Part shown: in pieces, positions 50,312-58,322 of the stretch
How positions within the stretch are numbered: the stretch's first letter is position 1
Layout: every line of letters starts with the position of its first letter
NCBI RefSeq assembly: GCF_020880695.1
Contig: NZ_JAJIWO010000003.1
Coordinates: 248,001 to 312,000, forward strand
Length of the DNA: 64,000 bases
From: Mucilaginibacter sp. UR6-11
GTDB lineage: Bacteria > Bacteroidota > Bacteroidia > Sphingobacteriales > Sphingobacteriaceae
Direction: 5' to 3'
Notes under the pieces: model-generated
Told to the model about the DNA's origin: nothing
Databases searched by the model: none
The model's input: the letters and a program-made list of their open reading frames with translations, nothing else
Made by a program: the position numbers and the translations under genes

Positions 50312-52171
50312 ATGAACCCATTTATTAATCTGGGAATCCGTCATGATATTGTTAATGCCATCTCTGAGTTAGGGTTCGAAAACCCTACACCAATCCAGGA
50401 ACAGTCAATTCCGGTATTGTTAACAGGCAGCAACGATTTTGTCGGATTAGCCCAAACCGGGACCGGTAAGACTGCTGCCTTTGGCCTACCATTATTAGAA
50501 CTGTTGGATTTCGAAGAAAATCATCCACAGGCGCTTGTTTTATGCCCAACACGTGAACTTTGTTTACAAATTACTAACGACATTAAGAACTACTCCAAAA
50601 AAATGGGCAACGTTAACGTTGTCGCTGTTTATGGCGGAGCTAGTATTTCTGACCAATTACGCCAGATAAGACGCGGCGTACAGATTGTTGTAGCCACACC
50701 TGGCCGTATGCTTGATATTATCAACCGTAAGGCTATCGATTTTACAAAGGTGAAATTTGTAGTATTGGATGAAGCTGATGAAATGCTCAACATGGGCTTT
50801 CAGGAAGATATTGACAGTATCCTGTCTACCACCCCGGACACTAAGAAAACCTGGTTGTTTTCTGCAACTATGCCGGCCGAAGTGCGCCGCATAGCTAAAA
50901 AGTACATGAACGAGCCATTTGAGCTTACCATGGGTACTAAAAATACCGGCAACGCTAATATCGAGCACGAGTACTACATTGTACGTGCCCGTGATAAGTA
51001 TGCCGCATTTAAACGTATTGTTGATTTTAACCCCGACATTTTTGGTATTGTATTTTGCCGTACCAAAATTGAGACCCAGGATATTGCCGAGTCATTAATG
51101 AAAGACGGCTACAATGCCGATTCATTACACGGTGACCTGTCACAACAACAACGCGATAAAGTAATGAAACGCTACCGCGAGCGTAACCTGCAGCTGTTAA
51201 TAGCTACTGACGTTGCCGCACGTGGTATTGACGTTAACGACGTTACCCACGTAATTAACTATTCATTACCTGATGAGGTTGAGAATTATACCCACCGTAG
51301 CGGACGTACTGCCCGTGCCGGTAAAACAGGTGTATCTATTTCAATCATCAACGCAAAAGAATTAGGTAAGATCCGCCAGATTGAGCGGGGCTTAGGCAAA
51401 AAATTTGTTAAGGCCGAGATCCCTACCGGGTTTGATGTTTGCGAGAAACAATTATTCTCTATCGTACATAAAATACATGACGTAGAGGTTAACGAGCAGC
51501 AGATCGAACAATATCTTCCACGCATAATGGAAGAGTTTAAGGACCTGACCAAAGAAGATTTTATTAAACGTTTTGCATCTATCGAGTTTAACCGCTTTTT
51601 AGACTATTATAAAAACGCACCTGATTTGAACGCGCCGATTGAAGAAGGCCGTTTCGACCGCGAACGTGGCGAACGCGGAGAACGTGGCGAACGCGCACCC
51701 CGTGGCGAAGGCGGTAAATCAGAATACACCCGTTTATTTATAAACTTAGGTTCTGTTGATGAATTTAACCGCGGCGATTTGCTGGGTTACATTTGCACTA
51801 ATGGTAAAATAAGCGGCCGCACCGTAGGCAAAATAGATGTTAAAGGAGTTTACTCTTTCTTTGAAGTACCTAATGCCGAATCAGAAGCCGTTATCAACAA
51901 CTTTAAAGGTGTTGAATTTAAGGGTCGCGAAGTACGTATTGAAGTGTCAGGCGAAGGCACAAGCACTACCCGCAGTGGCGGTGGCGAGCGCCGCGAAGGC
52001 GGTCATCGTGGTGGCGAACGCCGTGAAGGTGGCGGTGGCTACAACCGTAGTGGTGGTGGCGAGCGCCGTGAAGGTGGAAACAGGGGCTCGGGCAATCCAG
52101 GCAACGCAGGTTTCCGTGATTTTTCAGGCAAACGCCGCGAAGATCGCCCGGAACGTAAACGTCGTTTCTAA
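50312..52171 (+). CDS. DEAD-box ATP-dependent RNA helicase with RNA-binding tail
   Basis: 619 residues. Core helicase: GFENPTPIQEQSIP (Q motif), AQTGTGKT (47-54), PTRELCLQI, VATPGRML, VVLDEADEMLNMGF, LFSATMP, FCRTKIETQDIAESL, TDVAARGIDVNDV and HRSGRTARAGKTG. A DbpA/CsdA-type RNA-binding domain (about 475-545, GSVDEFNRGDLLGYI...GRTVGKIDVKGVYSFFEVP) precedes a Gly/Arg/Glu-rich tail (GERREGG-type repeats). It remodels rRNA or mRNA, like CsdA/DbpA in cold adaptation and ribosome assembly. Two Glu/Arg-rich repeats (RGERGERGER near 450) connect the core to the binding domain. Confidence 0.95.
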   Translation: MNPFINLGIRHDIVNAISELGFENPTPIQEQSIPVLLTGSNDFVGLAQTGTGKTAAFGLPLLELLDFEENHPQALVLCPTRELCLQITNDIKNYSKKMGNVNVVAVYGGASISDQLRQIRRGVQIVVATPGRMLDIINRKAIDFTKVKFVVLDEADEMLNMGFQEDIDSILSTTPDTKKTWLFSATMPAEVRRIAKKYMNEPFELTMGTKNTGNANIEHEYYIVRARDKYAAFKRIVDFNPDIFGIVFCRTKIETQDIAESLMKDGYNADSLHGDLSQQQRDKVMKRYRERNLQLLIATDVAARGIDVNDVTHVINYSLPDEVENYTHRSGRTARAGKTGVSISIINAKELGKIRQIERGLGKKFVKAEIPTGFDVCEKQLFSIVHKIHDVEVNEQQIEQYLPRIMEEFKDLTKEDFIKRFASIEFNRFLDYYKNAPDLNAPIEEGRFDRERGERGERGERAPRGEGGKSEYTRLFINLGSVDEFNRGDLLGYICTNGKISGRTVGKIDVKGVYSFFEVPNAESEAVINNFKGVEFKGREVRIEVSGEGTSTTRSGGGERREGGHRGGERREGGGGYNRSGGGERREGGNRGSGNPGNAGFRDFSGKRREDRPERKRRF

Positions 52172-52175
52172 GCAC

Positions 52176-52243
52176 AAAGATTAGTTATTGAAGATTAAAG
52201 ATTAGGAGTATAACTAATCTTTAATCACTAATCTTCAATCTTT
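52176..52243. repeat. GATTAAAGATTAG-class hairpin repeat after the helicase gene
   Basis: GATTAAAGATTAG (52193-52205) pairs perfectly with CTAATCTTTAATC (52214-52226), and the outer words AAAGATT/AATCTTT also pair. It starts five bases after the helicase stop. Confidence 0.8.
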
Positions 52244-52275
52244 ATAAAGATAGTTTTTTAGTTAGTTTAGTTAAC

Positions 52276-52312
52276 AAAGCCTCTTCGATTGATCGGAGGG
52301 GCTTTTGTTTTT
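52276..52312 (+). terminator. Terminator downstream of the helicase gene
   Basis: AAAGCCTCTTCG (52276-52287) pairs with CGGAGGGGCTTT (52294-52305) with two G-U pairs, followed by TTGTTTTT. It lies between two word-repeat hairpins. Confidence 0.8.
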
Positions 52313-52329
52313 AGAGAGGATGGGATATA

Positions 52330-52387
52330 AAAGATTAAAGATCAGTAGGTCTTTCAACTAATCTCTATTAACTAATCTTTAATCTTT
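52330..52387. repeat. Second GATTAAAGAT-class hairpin repeat
   Basis: AAAGATTAAAGAT (52330-52342) has a perfect inverted copy ATCTTTAATCTTT (52375-52387), with further AACTAATCT words between. 52388-52510 shows nothing else recognisable. Confidence 0.8.
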
Positions 52388-52510
52388 ATACTAAGCGTTA
52401 CAGCCAATCAGGACATGCTGAATAATAACAGGGCAGACAATATGTGAATGGCTATTAGTACATATGTTTTCATGGCAATAGATATAGATGTTGTGTACCG
52501 GTACGACCCC

Positions 52511-52855
52511 TTAGTGCCTGTCAGGTTTAGTGGTTCTTAACTGAGATTTTTTAAGGTACTGATAATGACCACGTTTATCTACATAATAATAACGTGAATG
52601 TTTGTCGATATAAACCAATTCGCCGGTTGGAGCCCAGTGGCCATCATATCTTTTACCCGTAACGGCAACTGCCCCTTTAACAGAAACTTCTGATGTTTTA
52701 TGACCTACATCTTTAGCGGCTACCGCTGTTGCATGACCTACGTCTTTAGCTGCATGGCCCACTTTTTTGGTAACAGGCTCATGATGTTGAGCAAAACTCT
52801 GGCTTGCCGCAAATATTCCGGCCGAAAGCAAAGCTATTTTGAATGTATTTTTCAT
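52511..52855 (-). CDS. Small exported protein with imperfect AAKDVGHAT repeats
   Basis: 114 residues from ATG 52855 (MKNTFKIALLSAGIFAASQSFA, a signal peptide); an in-frame start at 52897 is disfavoured. The mature part contains KKVGHAAKDVGHATAVAAKDVGHKT, an 11-residue amphipathic repeat resembling LEA/apolipoprotein-like helices, followed by YDGHWAPTGELVYIDKHSRY and a basic end (YYVDKRGHYQYLKKSQLRTT). No family recognised. Possibly a stress-related periplasmic protein; inference only. Confidence 0.75.
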   Translation of the reverse strand: MKNTFKIALLSAGIFAASQSFAQHHEPVTKKVGHAAKDVGHATAVAAKDVGHKTSEVSVKGAVAVTGKRYDGHWAPTGELVYIDKHSRYYYVDKRGHYQYLKKSQLRTTKPDRH

Positions 52856-53369
52856 GATTGTTTTATTTAAATAGCTTATATACAATTTCTTTGCCAATCA
52901 CCATCTTTAGACATAAACACTTAATTTATAGCATGCAGCGTAATATAGTTTCTGTTAAAGAAATAGTTGATGTACTGTTTGGTAGCCGATGTAGGTTATT
53001 TAATGCAGTGCATTTTTAAATTACTGCCAAATTACCGCCACCAACAGCGCTACCTGGATTTGGTATATTTGAGGTTGCCCGGTTTTTATTTTGATAACAA
53101 ATGGCATCTTATAAATTCGATAAAATAACAGCGTTTAACACGGCGGTTTAAGAAAAAGGCGGTTTACAGTCAACCAGGGCAGTTTTTGGTTAAAAAGTTA
53201 CTACCGGCATAACCCACAATACCCTAAAAACACCAAAAATTACTACCGGTAAAATGGCTAATGCCCTAAAAACACCAAAAATTACTACCGGCAACAGGCG
53301 CAATGCCCTAAAAACACTTGAAATTACTACCGGTTAAATGAGTGATGCCGGTATGATATTGAATAGCTG
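52856..53369. other. 514-bp gap with a 42-bp tandem repeat
   Basis: Contains AT-rich sequence, two GGCGGTTTA words (53143 and 53159), and the tandem repeat 53198-53340. On the minus strand the repeat is open over three units but has no start codon. I see no gene. Confidence 0.55.
53198..53340. repeat. Tandem repeat, 42-bp period, 3.4 copies
   Basis: TTACTACCGG starts at 53198, 53240, 53282 and 53324, exactly 42 bases apart. A 31-base core (AATGCCCTAAAAACACCAAA and flanks through TTACTACCGG) is conserved, and the 11 bases after TTACTACCGG vary. Confidence 0.9.
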
Positions 53370-54377
53370 CTAATTCAGATGTTCGGCCAGGCGCTTCATC
53401 TCCATAGCCGGCGAACGTTTCTGATACAGGATAGCATAAACTGCTTCAACAATAGGCATGCTTACATTGTATTGCTTATTAACCTCGTGCAGGCAGTTTA
53501 CGGCATAGTAACCCTCGGCAATCATGTTCATCTCCAACTGGGCCGAAGTAACGGTATAGCCCTTCCCTATCATGTTACCAAAGGTGCGGTTACGGCTAAA
53601 CTGTGAGTAGGCGGTAACCAGCAAATCGCCCAGGTAGGCAGATTCTTTAATATCGCGCGTTATGGGGTGCACGGCGTCAACAAAACGCATCAGCTCGCGT
53701 ATGGCATTTGATATCAGCACCGCCTGAAAATTATCGCCATACCCCACCCCGTGGCAAATGCCGCCGGCAATGGCATAGATATTTTTTAGTACGGCGGCGT
53801 ATTCGGTACCGTAAATATCGTCAGATACAATGGTTTTAATATAGCGCGTATTAAGCATCCCGGCAAAACAGGCAGCCAGGGCAGGGTCGCGCGATGCTAT
53901 AGTTAAGTAGGATAGCTTTTCTAACGCAACCTCCTCGGCATGGCAGGGGCCGCTTATCACCGCGAAGTCATCAAACGAGATATCATATTTCTTATGCAAA
54001 AACTCGCCAATGATCTGGTTCTCATCAGGCACTATACCCTTTATAGCCGATACCACTTTCTTCCCCGCAAAGTCTTCGGTTGTTATATCCGTTAATGCTT
54101 CTTTTAAAAAAGCGGCGGGCACATTAAGCAAAATAATATCAGCTTGTTTTATTAACGTTTTTAAGTCTGTGGAGATATTAGCAGCCGGGACCTTGATTTC
54201 AACCGAGCTCAGGTAATTGGGATTGTGACCAAATTTATGCACATGCTCAACCGCCTGTGCGTTTCTCATCCACCAAAAAATTTCTTTTTCAACGCTGTTA
54301 TCGGTAAGCATTTTAATATTAGCAGTAGCCCAGCTACCGCCACCAACAACCAAGATCCTGTTATTTTTATTCTGCAT
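53370..54377 (-). CDS. gpsA: NAD(P)-dependent glycerol-3-phosphate dehydrogenase
   Basis: 335 residues. Makes glycerol-3-phosphate from dihydroxyacetone phosphate for phospholipids. Motifs: RILVVGGGSWATANIKML (Rossmann, GxGxWGT-like with GSWAT), VVSAIKGIVPDE, VISGPCHAEEVALEKLSYL (conserved lysine of AxxLKN-type catalysis is in AAVLKNIYAIAGGICHG), YLGDLLVTAYSQFSRNRTFG. Complete and of normal length. The usual GGGSWGT has Ala here (GGGSWAT). Confidence 0.95.
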   Translation of the reverse strand: MQNKNNRILVVGGGSWATANIKMLTDNSVEKEIFWWMRNAQAVEHVHKFGHNPNYLSSVEIKVPAANISTDLKTLIKQADIILLNVPAAFLKEALTDITTEDFAGKKVVSAIKGIVPDENQIIGEFLHKKYDISFDDFAVISGPCHAEEVALEKLSYLTIASRDPALAACFAGMLNTRYIKTIVSDDIYGTEYAAVLKNIYAIAGGICHGVGYGDNFQAVLISNAIRELMRFVDAVHPITRDIKESAYLGDLLVTAYSQFSRNRTFGNMIGKGYTVTSAQLEMNMIAEGYYAVNCLHEVNKQYNVSMPIVEAVYAILYQKRSPAMEMKRLAEHLN

Positions 54378-54497
54378 TAATAGTACGGCCAGTTTTAGCT
54401 GACGGCATCAAAGTTAATGAAAATGTATAGATGTGTAGATAAGTGAATACGCAATATGCGGACAAGGGCCGTGCAGATGTTTAAGGCAACAAATAAA

Positions 54498-54523
54498 AAT
54501 GGCCAACCCGCCGGTCAGCCATT
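54498..54523 (-). terminator. Terminator of the tolC-adaptor operon
   Basis: AATGGC (54498-54503) and GCCATT (54518-54523) with partly paired inner CCAACC/GGTCAG; on the minus strand a TTTTTATTT run follows. It is 42 bases past the adaptor stop. Confidence 0.75.
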
Positions 54524-54564
54524 AATCAATTCAGATGCAAGCCTGCTTATTGAAAAACTAAATC

Positions 54565-55908
54565 TTAGTTGGAATCCTTGTTTTCAAACAGTTTTGATTT
54601 ATCTACCTTTTCAACCATAGCGCCATCTTTCAGTGTTTTAGCTATAGCCGGGTAGGGTGCAGATACCACTTCGTCGCCCGGCTTAAGGCCGGTTAAAATC
54701 TGGATATACATGTCATCCTGGATGCCGGTGGTAACCTGTACCTGCTTAACTTTACCGGTGTTGCTGTAGACAAATACGTATTCTTTTATTGGCGCGCTGC
54801 TGGCAGTTTTAACAGGCGTGGTGCCGGTGGTTTTTTTGCCACCTATATCAGTTTTCTTTTCCTCGCGGGTAGTTACCGACTGTATGGGCACCGATAGTGC
54901 GTTGGTATGGTTGGTCTTAATATCAACGGTGGCTGTTAACCCCGGGCGGAAAGGCGAAGGGTTATTACTTGTCTTTTTCAACAGGTCCAGGTATGATTTT
55001 GGATCGATCCGCACTTTAACGGTAAAATTGGTAACCTGGTCGGCCGTTGTGCCTACCACGTTTGCCGAGCTGCCTATTTCTGTAACCACACCGCTAAATT
55101 TCTTGCCTAAAAAAGCATCTACCTCTATTTTTGACGAGTCGCCTACGACAATGCGGTTGATATCATTTTCATTAACGTCAACGTTAACATCCATTTGGCT
55201 AAGATCAGATATGGTCATGATCTCCGTGCCGGCAAACTGCGCGGTACCTAATACGCGTTCGCCTTTTTCAATGGATAATTTTGAGATCACTCCGTCAACC
55301 GGCGAATAAATAGTTGTTTTATACAAATTGTCCTGCGCCTCTTTAACCGTTGCTGATGATTGCGCCAGGCCATAACGCGATCCGATTACATTTTGCTTTG
55401 CCGCTTCAAGGCCGGCTTTGGCATTTTCATAGCTGGCTTTAGCATTATCAAACTCGGCAGCGGTGAGTACCTTTTTGTCAAAGAGCTCTTTGCTGCGTTT
55501 GTAAATCGCCGATTGATTGGCAAATGTTGCCTCCGCTTGCTTTAACATCTGGCTTGAATTGCCGACACTTGCTTTTTGCGAGTTATATGATGCAACCGCG
55601 CGTTCATAGCCCGATTTTAAAATGTCCGGGCGTATTTTGCAGATCAGCTGGCCTTTTTTTACCACATCGCCTTCTTTAATCGGCAACTCAACCACCTCAC
55701 CGGATACCTCGGGACTTATTTTAACCTCGATGTGCGGTTTGATTTTACCACTGGCTGATACCGTTTCATTAATATCACGTACGGCAGCTTTTTCAGTGGC
55801 AACCTGCGTTTTATCTGATTTGCCGATAACGCCTGTTAACTTACCTATTATCAGCAATACAATAACTGCCCCAACGGCTATCAGAATATATTTAGTAGTC
55901 TTTCCCAT
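54565..55908 (-). CDS. Periplasmic adaptor subunit (HlyD/MacA-like) of an efflux system
   Basis: 447 residues: N-terminal membrane anchor (YILIAVGAVIVLLIIGKLTG), lipoyl halves (VKISPEVSGEVVELPIKEGD and TIYSPVDGVISKLSIEKGE) around a coiled-coil hairpin (about 110-195, with NSSQMLKQAEATFANQSAIY), then beta-barrel (IVVGDSSKIEVDAFLGKKFSG) and membrane-proximal domains. It links an inner-membrane pump to the outer-membrane TolC protein. No pump gene is in the window, so the ABC or RND partner is elsewhere. It follows tolC by 21 bases. Confidence 0.93.
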   Translation of the reverse strand: MGKTTKYILIAVGAVIVLLIIGKLTGVIGKSDKTQVATEKAAVRDINETVSASGKIKPHIEVKISPEVSGEVVELPIKEGDVVKKGQLICKIRPDILKSGYERAVASYNSQKASVGNSSQMLKQAEATFANQSAIYKRSKELFDKKVLTAAEFDNAKASYENAKAGLEAAKQNVIGSRYGLAQSSATVKEAQDNLYKTTIYSPVDGVISKLSIEKGERVLGTAQFAGTEIMTISDLSQMDVNVDVNENDINRIVVGDSSKIEVDAFLGKKFSGVVTEIGSSANVVGTTADQVTNFTVKVRIDPKSYLDLLKKTSNNPSPFRPGLTATVDIKTNHTNALSVPIQSVTTREEKKTDIGGKKTTGTTPVKTASSAPIKEYVFVYSNTGKVKQVQVTTGIQDDMYIQILTGLKPGDEVVSAPYPAIAKTLKDGAMVEKVDKSKLFENKDSN

Positions 55909-55929
55909 GATGATTCAGGATTTTTTATT

Positions 55930-57375
55930 TTAAAGTGTGATGGTGTTACCTAGGTAATAATCAATTATTTTGCTTCTGAATATGACTGTATATTTTGCTG
56001 CTATCATATCGTTTTGCGATTTATTATAGTTGGTAACTGCGGTATTATAATCAAGTGAGTTTACCAGGCCTACATCATAACGTTGTTTGGTAACATTCAA
56101 TGCCTCTTTATTAGCTTCAAACGTTTGTGTCGCCGATTGATATTGCTTATCGGCGGCCTGCAGATCAAGCACAGCCTGTATAATGGTTTTACTTAAATTG
56201 TTTTTTGCAATTTGTGTGTTTAGCTGTGCACTCTGCAAATTAAGCTCCGCCTTACGCACAGTGGTACGGGTGTTAAATTTATTAAAAATGGGGATTTGGA
56301 TATTTAGCCCTATATTTTGATTAAAGTTATCGCGGATTTGATCAAATGCCGAATACGGACCGCTAATAGGATGGCTCACTTTATCTAAGGTTAAAACGTT
56401 TGTAGAAGTACCCGCCACACGGCCTATTACTTCATAATCAGGGTCGGTAAAACTAGTCGTTTTTGAGACAATCTTATTTGAATAATTTGACCCCAAACCT
56501 CCATACAAGCTCACCGTTGGGTAATAATATCCTTTAGCCACTTTAATAGCTTGCTGATATGTTTTTTGTTGTAACTCAGCTAAACGAATATCCGGATTTA
56601 CGGTTAAAGCAGTACGAACCACCTCGTTAGCATCGTAAAGCGTTTTTATATCTGTTAATTTGCTTATATCAGGTCTTTCAATCTCGATAGGCGTATAGGG
56701 ATTCATTTCCATATATTGCTTTAATATCAACATAGAAAGATCAAGTTGATTTTGAGCCGTAGTTAAACTTAAGGTAGCAGTTGACACCTGCGCCTTAGCC
56801 TGAGACAGGTCTGCCAGTGTTTGGTTTCCTACTTTAAAACTTATGTCTGATCTGTCTAAAGTTTGATTGGCCAATTCTAGTTGCTGCTTTGCGGCAACAA
56901 CCAGGTCCTGATTGGTTAGTATTTGCAGATAGGTGGTTACAACACTCAATATCAAATCATTTTTAACTTTAGCTGTCTGGCCCTTATTAACATCAAGCGC
57001 CAACCTGTTTTGAATGATCTGATTACGCAATTGCCCGCCTTGAAAAAGGGTTACCTGCATTTGCGCATCGCCGCTGGCGTTAAATGATGTTGAAGTAGTA
57101 TAAAGCAATTGCCCACCCACCTGGCTGCGACCAAAATTATATCCTCCTGATGAACTGGCGTTTAAACTTGGCAGTAAATTGTTCTTTGCCTGTTCCAGGT
57201 CGACACTCCCTACCACTTCATTAACCTGCGCCTGCTTAATGGTAAGGTTGTTTGCCAATGTACGGTCGACCGCCATTTGTAATGTTATTTTCTCCTGCGC
57301 CGTTGCTGCAAAACCGATCAGGGTCATACAAAACACACTTAAAATACTTACTTTTTTTATTATAAATTTCGTCAT
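55930..57375 (-). CDS. TolC-family outer-membrane efflux protein
   Basis: 481 residues with a signal peptide (SVFCMTLIGFAATAQ), then two homologous halves of outer membrane factor type: TLQMAVDRTLANNLTIKQAQ, ARNNLLPSLNASS-like LEQAKNNLLPSLNASSSGGY, and in the second half NPDIRLAELQQKTYQQAIKV, AKGYYYPTVSLYGGLG and ALNVTKQRYDVGLVNSLDYN. It forms a trimeric channel for the adaptor/pump. It is first in the two-gene unit. Confidence 0.93.
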   Translation of the reverse strand: MTKFIIKKVSILSVFCMTLIGFAATAQEKITLQMAVDRTLANNLTIKQAQVNEVVGSVDLEQAKNNLLPSLNASSSGGYNFGRSQVGGQLLYTTSTSFNASGDAQMQVTLFQGGQLRNQIIQNRLALDVNKGQTAKVKNDLILSVVTTYLQILTNQDLVVAAKQQLELANQTLDRSDISFKVGNQTLADLSQAKAQVSTATLSLTTAQNQLDLSMLILKQYMEMNPYTPIEIERPDISKLTDIKTLYDANEVVRTALTVNPDIRLAELQQKTYQQAIKVAKGYYYPTVSLYGGLGSNYSNKIVSKTTSFTDPDYEVIGRVAGTSTNVLTLDKVSHPISGPYSAFDQIRDNFNQNIGLNIQIPIFNKFNTRTTVRKAELNLQSAQLNTQIAKNNLSKTIIQAVLDLQAADKQYQSATQTFEANKEALNVTKQRYDVGLVNSLDYNTAVTNYNKSQNDMIAAKYTVIFRSKIIDYYLGNTITL

Positions 57376-57394
57376 AAACTTATTCGTACAATTA

Positions 57395-57426
57395 TTTGAG
57401 ATGTTAGCTTTGAGATGTTAGCTTTG
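57395..57426 (+). promoter_or_regulatory. Tandem 14-bp duplication creating a promoter for the deacetylase gene
   Basis: TTTGAGATGTTAGC occurs at 57395-57408 and again at 57409-57422. TTTG (57395-57398), 20 bases, then TAGCTTTG (57419-57426) fit the promoter consensus; a second -7 box TAGCTTTG lies at 57405-57412. The expected start is near 57432, 34 bases before the ATG. Confidence 0.55.
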
Positions 57427-57465
57427 AATGTCATACCCCATATCTAAAAATCTTATAGCTGAAAA

Positions 57466-58101
57466 ATGTATCTGGTTAGAACCCCCTGGTTGCTTAAAAA
57501 ACTATATCCCCGGTTAACGTGGGATACCAACAAGGCCGACCGCTGCATTTTTCTGACGTTTGACGATGGACCTATACCCATTGTTACACCCTTTGTATTA
57601 AATATTTTAAAGCAGTACAATGCAAAGGCTACCTTTTTTTGTATTGGCGATAATATACGCAAACATCCGGATATTTTTGAAAAAGTGAAAGCCGGGGGCC
57701 ATGCCGTGGGCAATCATACGTATAATCATTTAAAAGGTTGGGATACTGACGACACCGCCTACCTGGATAATTTTTTGCTGGCGGACAGGTTTATCAATAC
57801 CAACCTTTTTCGCCCGCCTTACGGCCGGATAAAAAGATCGCAGGCCAAATTATTAAAAAAGGCAAAACCTAATTTGAAGCTGATTATGTGGAACGTGCTG
57901 AGCGGCGATTTTGACACCAGCCTTAAACCTGGGCGATGCCTGGATAATTTAATTAATAACACCCGTCCGGGCGATATCGTATTATTTCACGATAGCCTGA
58001 AAGCTTTTGAGCGGCTTGAGTATGCTTTACCTAAAGCACTGGAATATTGGAGTAAGCAGGGCTATGAGTTTAAGAGCCTGGATGTTGGGTGGTTTGAATA
58101 G
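57466..58101 (+). CDS. Polysaccharide deacetylase (NodB domain)
   Basis: 211 residues of a single NodB/CE4 domain. FLTFDDGPIP (catalytic Asp pair), ATFFCIGDNIRKHPD, GHAVGNHTYNHLKGW (zinc His), FRPPYGRIKRSQ and DIVLFHDS (metal-coordinating His/Asp). It removes N-acetyl groups from cell-wall or exopolysaccharide sugars. The first 25 residues (WLLKKLYPRLTWD) have no obvious signal peptide, so an intracellular or membrane-bound role is possible. It converges with a small membrane-protein gene, overlapping by 32 bases. Confidence 0.93.
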   Translation: MYLVRTPWLLKKLYPRLTWDTNKADRCIFLTFDDGPIPIVTPFVLNILKQYNAKATFFCIGDNIRKHPDIFEKVKAGGHAVGNHTYNHLKGWDTDDTAYLDNFLLADRFINTNLFRPPYGRIKRSQAKLLKKAKPNLKLIMWNVLSGDFDTSLKPGRCLDNLINNTRPGDIVLFHDSLKAFERLEYALPKALEYWSKQGYEFKSLDVGWFE

Positions 58102-58285
58102 TATCTTTCTCGGTGGGTTTACCGTCATTCTTGATTATCGTATAAACTATTGCCCCGATAACGGTAATGGCCAATACAATCAGCCCTATCCACCCCTTAC
58201 GTTTGTCCTGGCGCATCAGCCAGATTAAAAACACAACCAGTGGTATTACAAAAATTGTCCAGAATATAAGAGATGGTATTGACAT
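58070..58285 (-). CDS. Small two-helix membrane protein (71 aa)
   Basis: MSIPSLIFWTIFVIPLVVFL, RQDKRKGW, then LIVLAITVIGAIVYTII and a hydrophilic tail (KNDGKPTEKDTIQTTQHPGS). Two helices with a positively charged loop (inside). It overlaps the 3' end of the deacetylase gene on the other strand by 32 bases. No family recognised; the hydrophobic pattern and a plausible ATG support it. It lies upstream of tsaD on the same strand, 37 bases away. Confidence 0.65.
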   Translation of the reverse strand: MSIPSLIFWTIFVIPLVVFLIWLMRQDKRKGWIGLIVLAITVIGAIVYTIIKNDGKPTEKDTIQTTQHPGS

Positions 58286-58322
58286 TGTTTTCAGTTAATC
58301 GTTAATGGTTCATAGCCAATAG

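Noticed and set aside
53198..53340. CRISPR array
   Set aside because: Variable parts are only about 11 bases, period 42, four units, and no cas genes; it fits a minisatellite.
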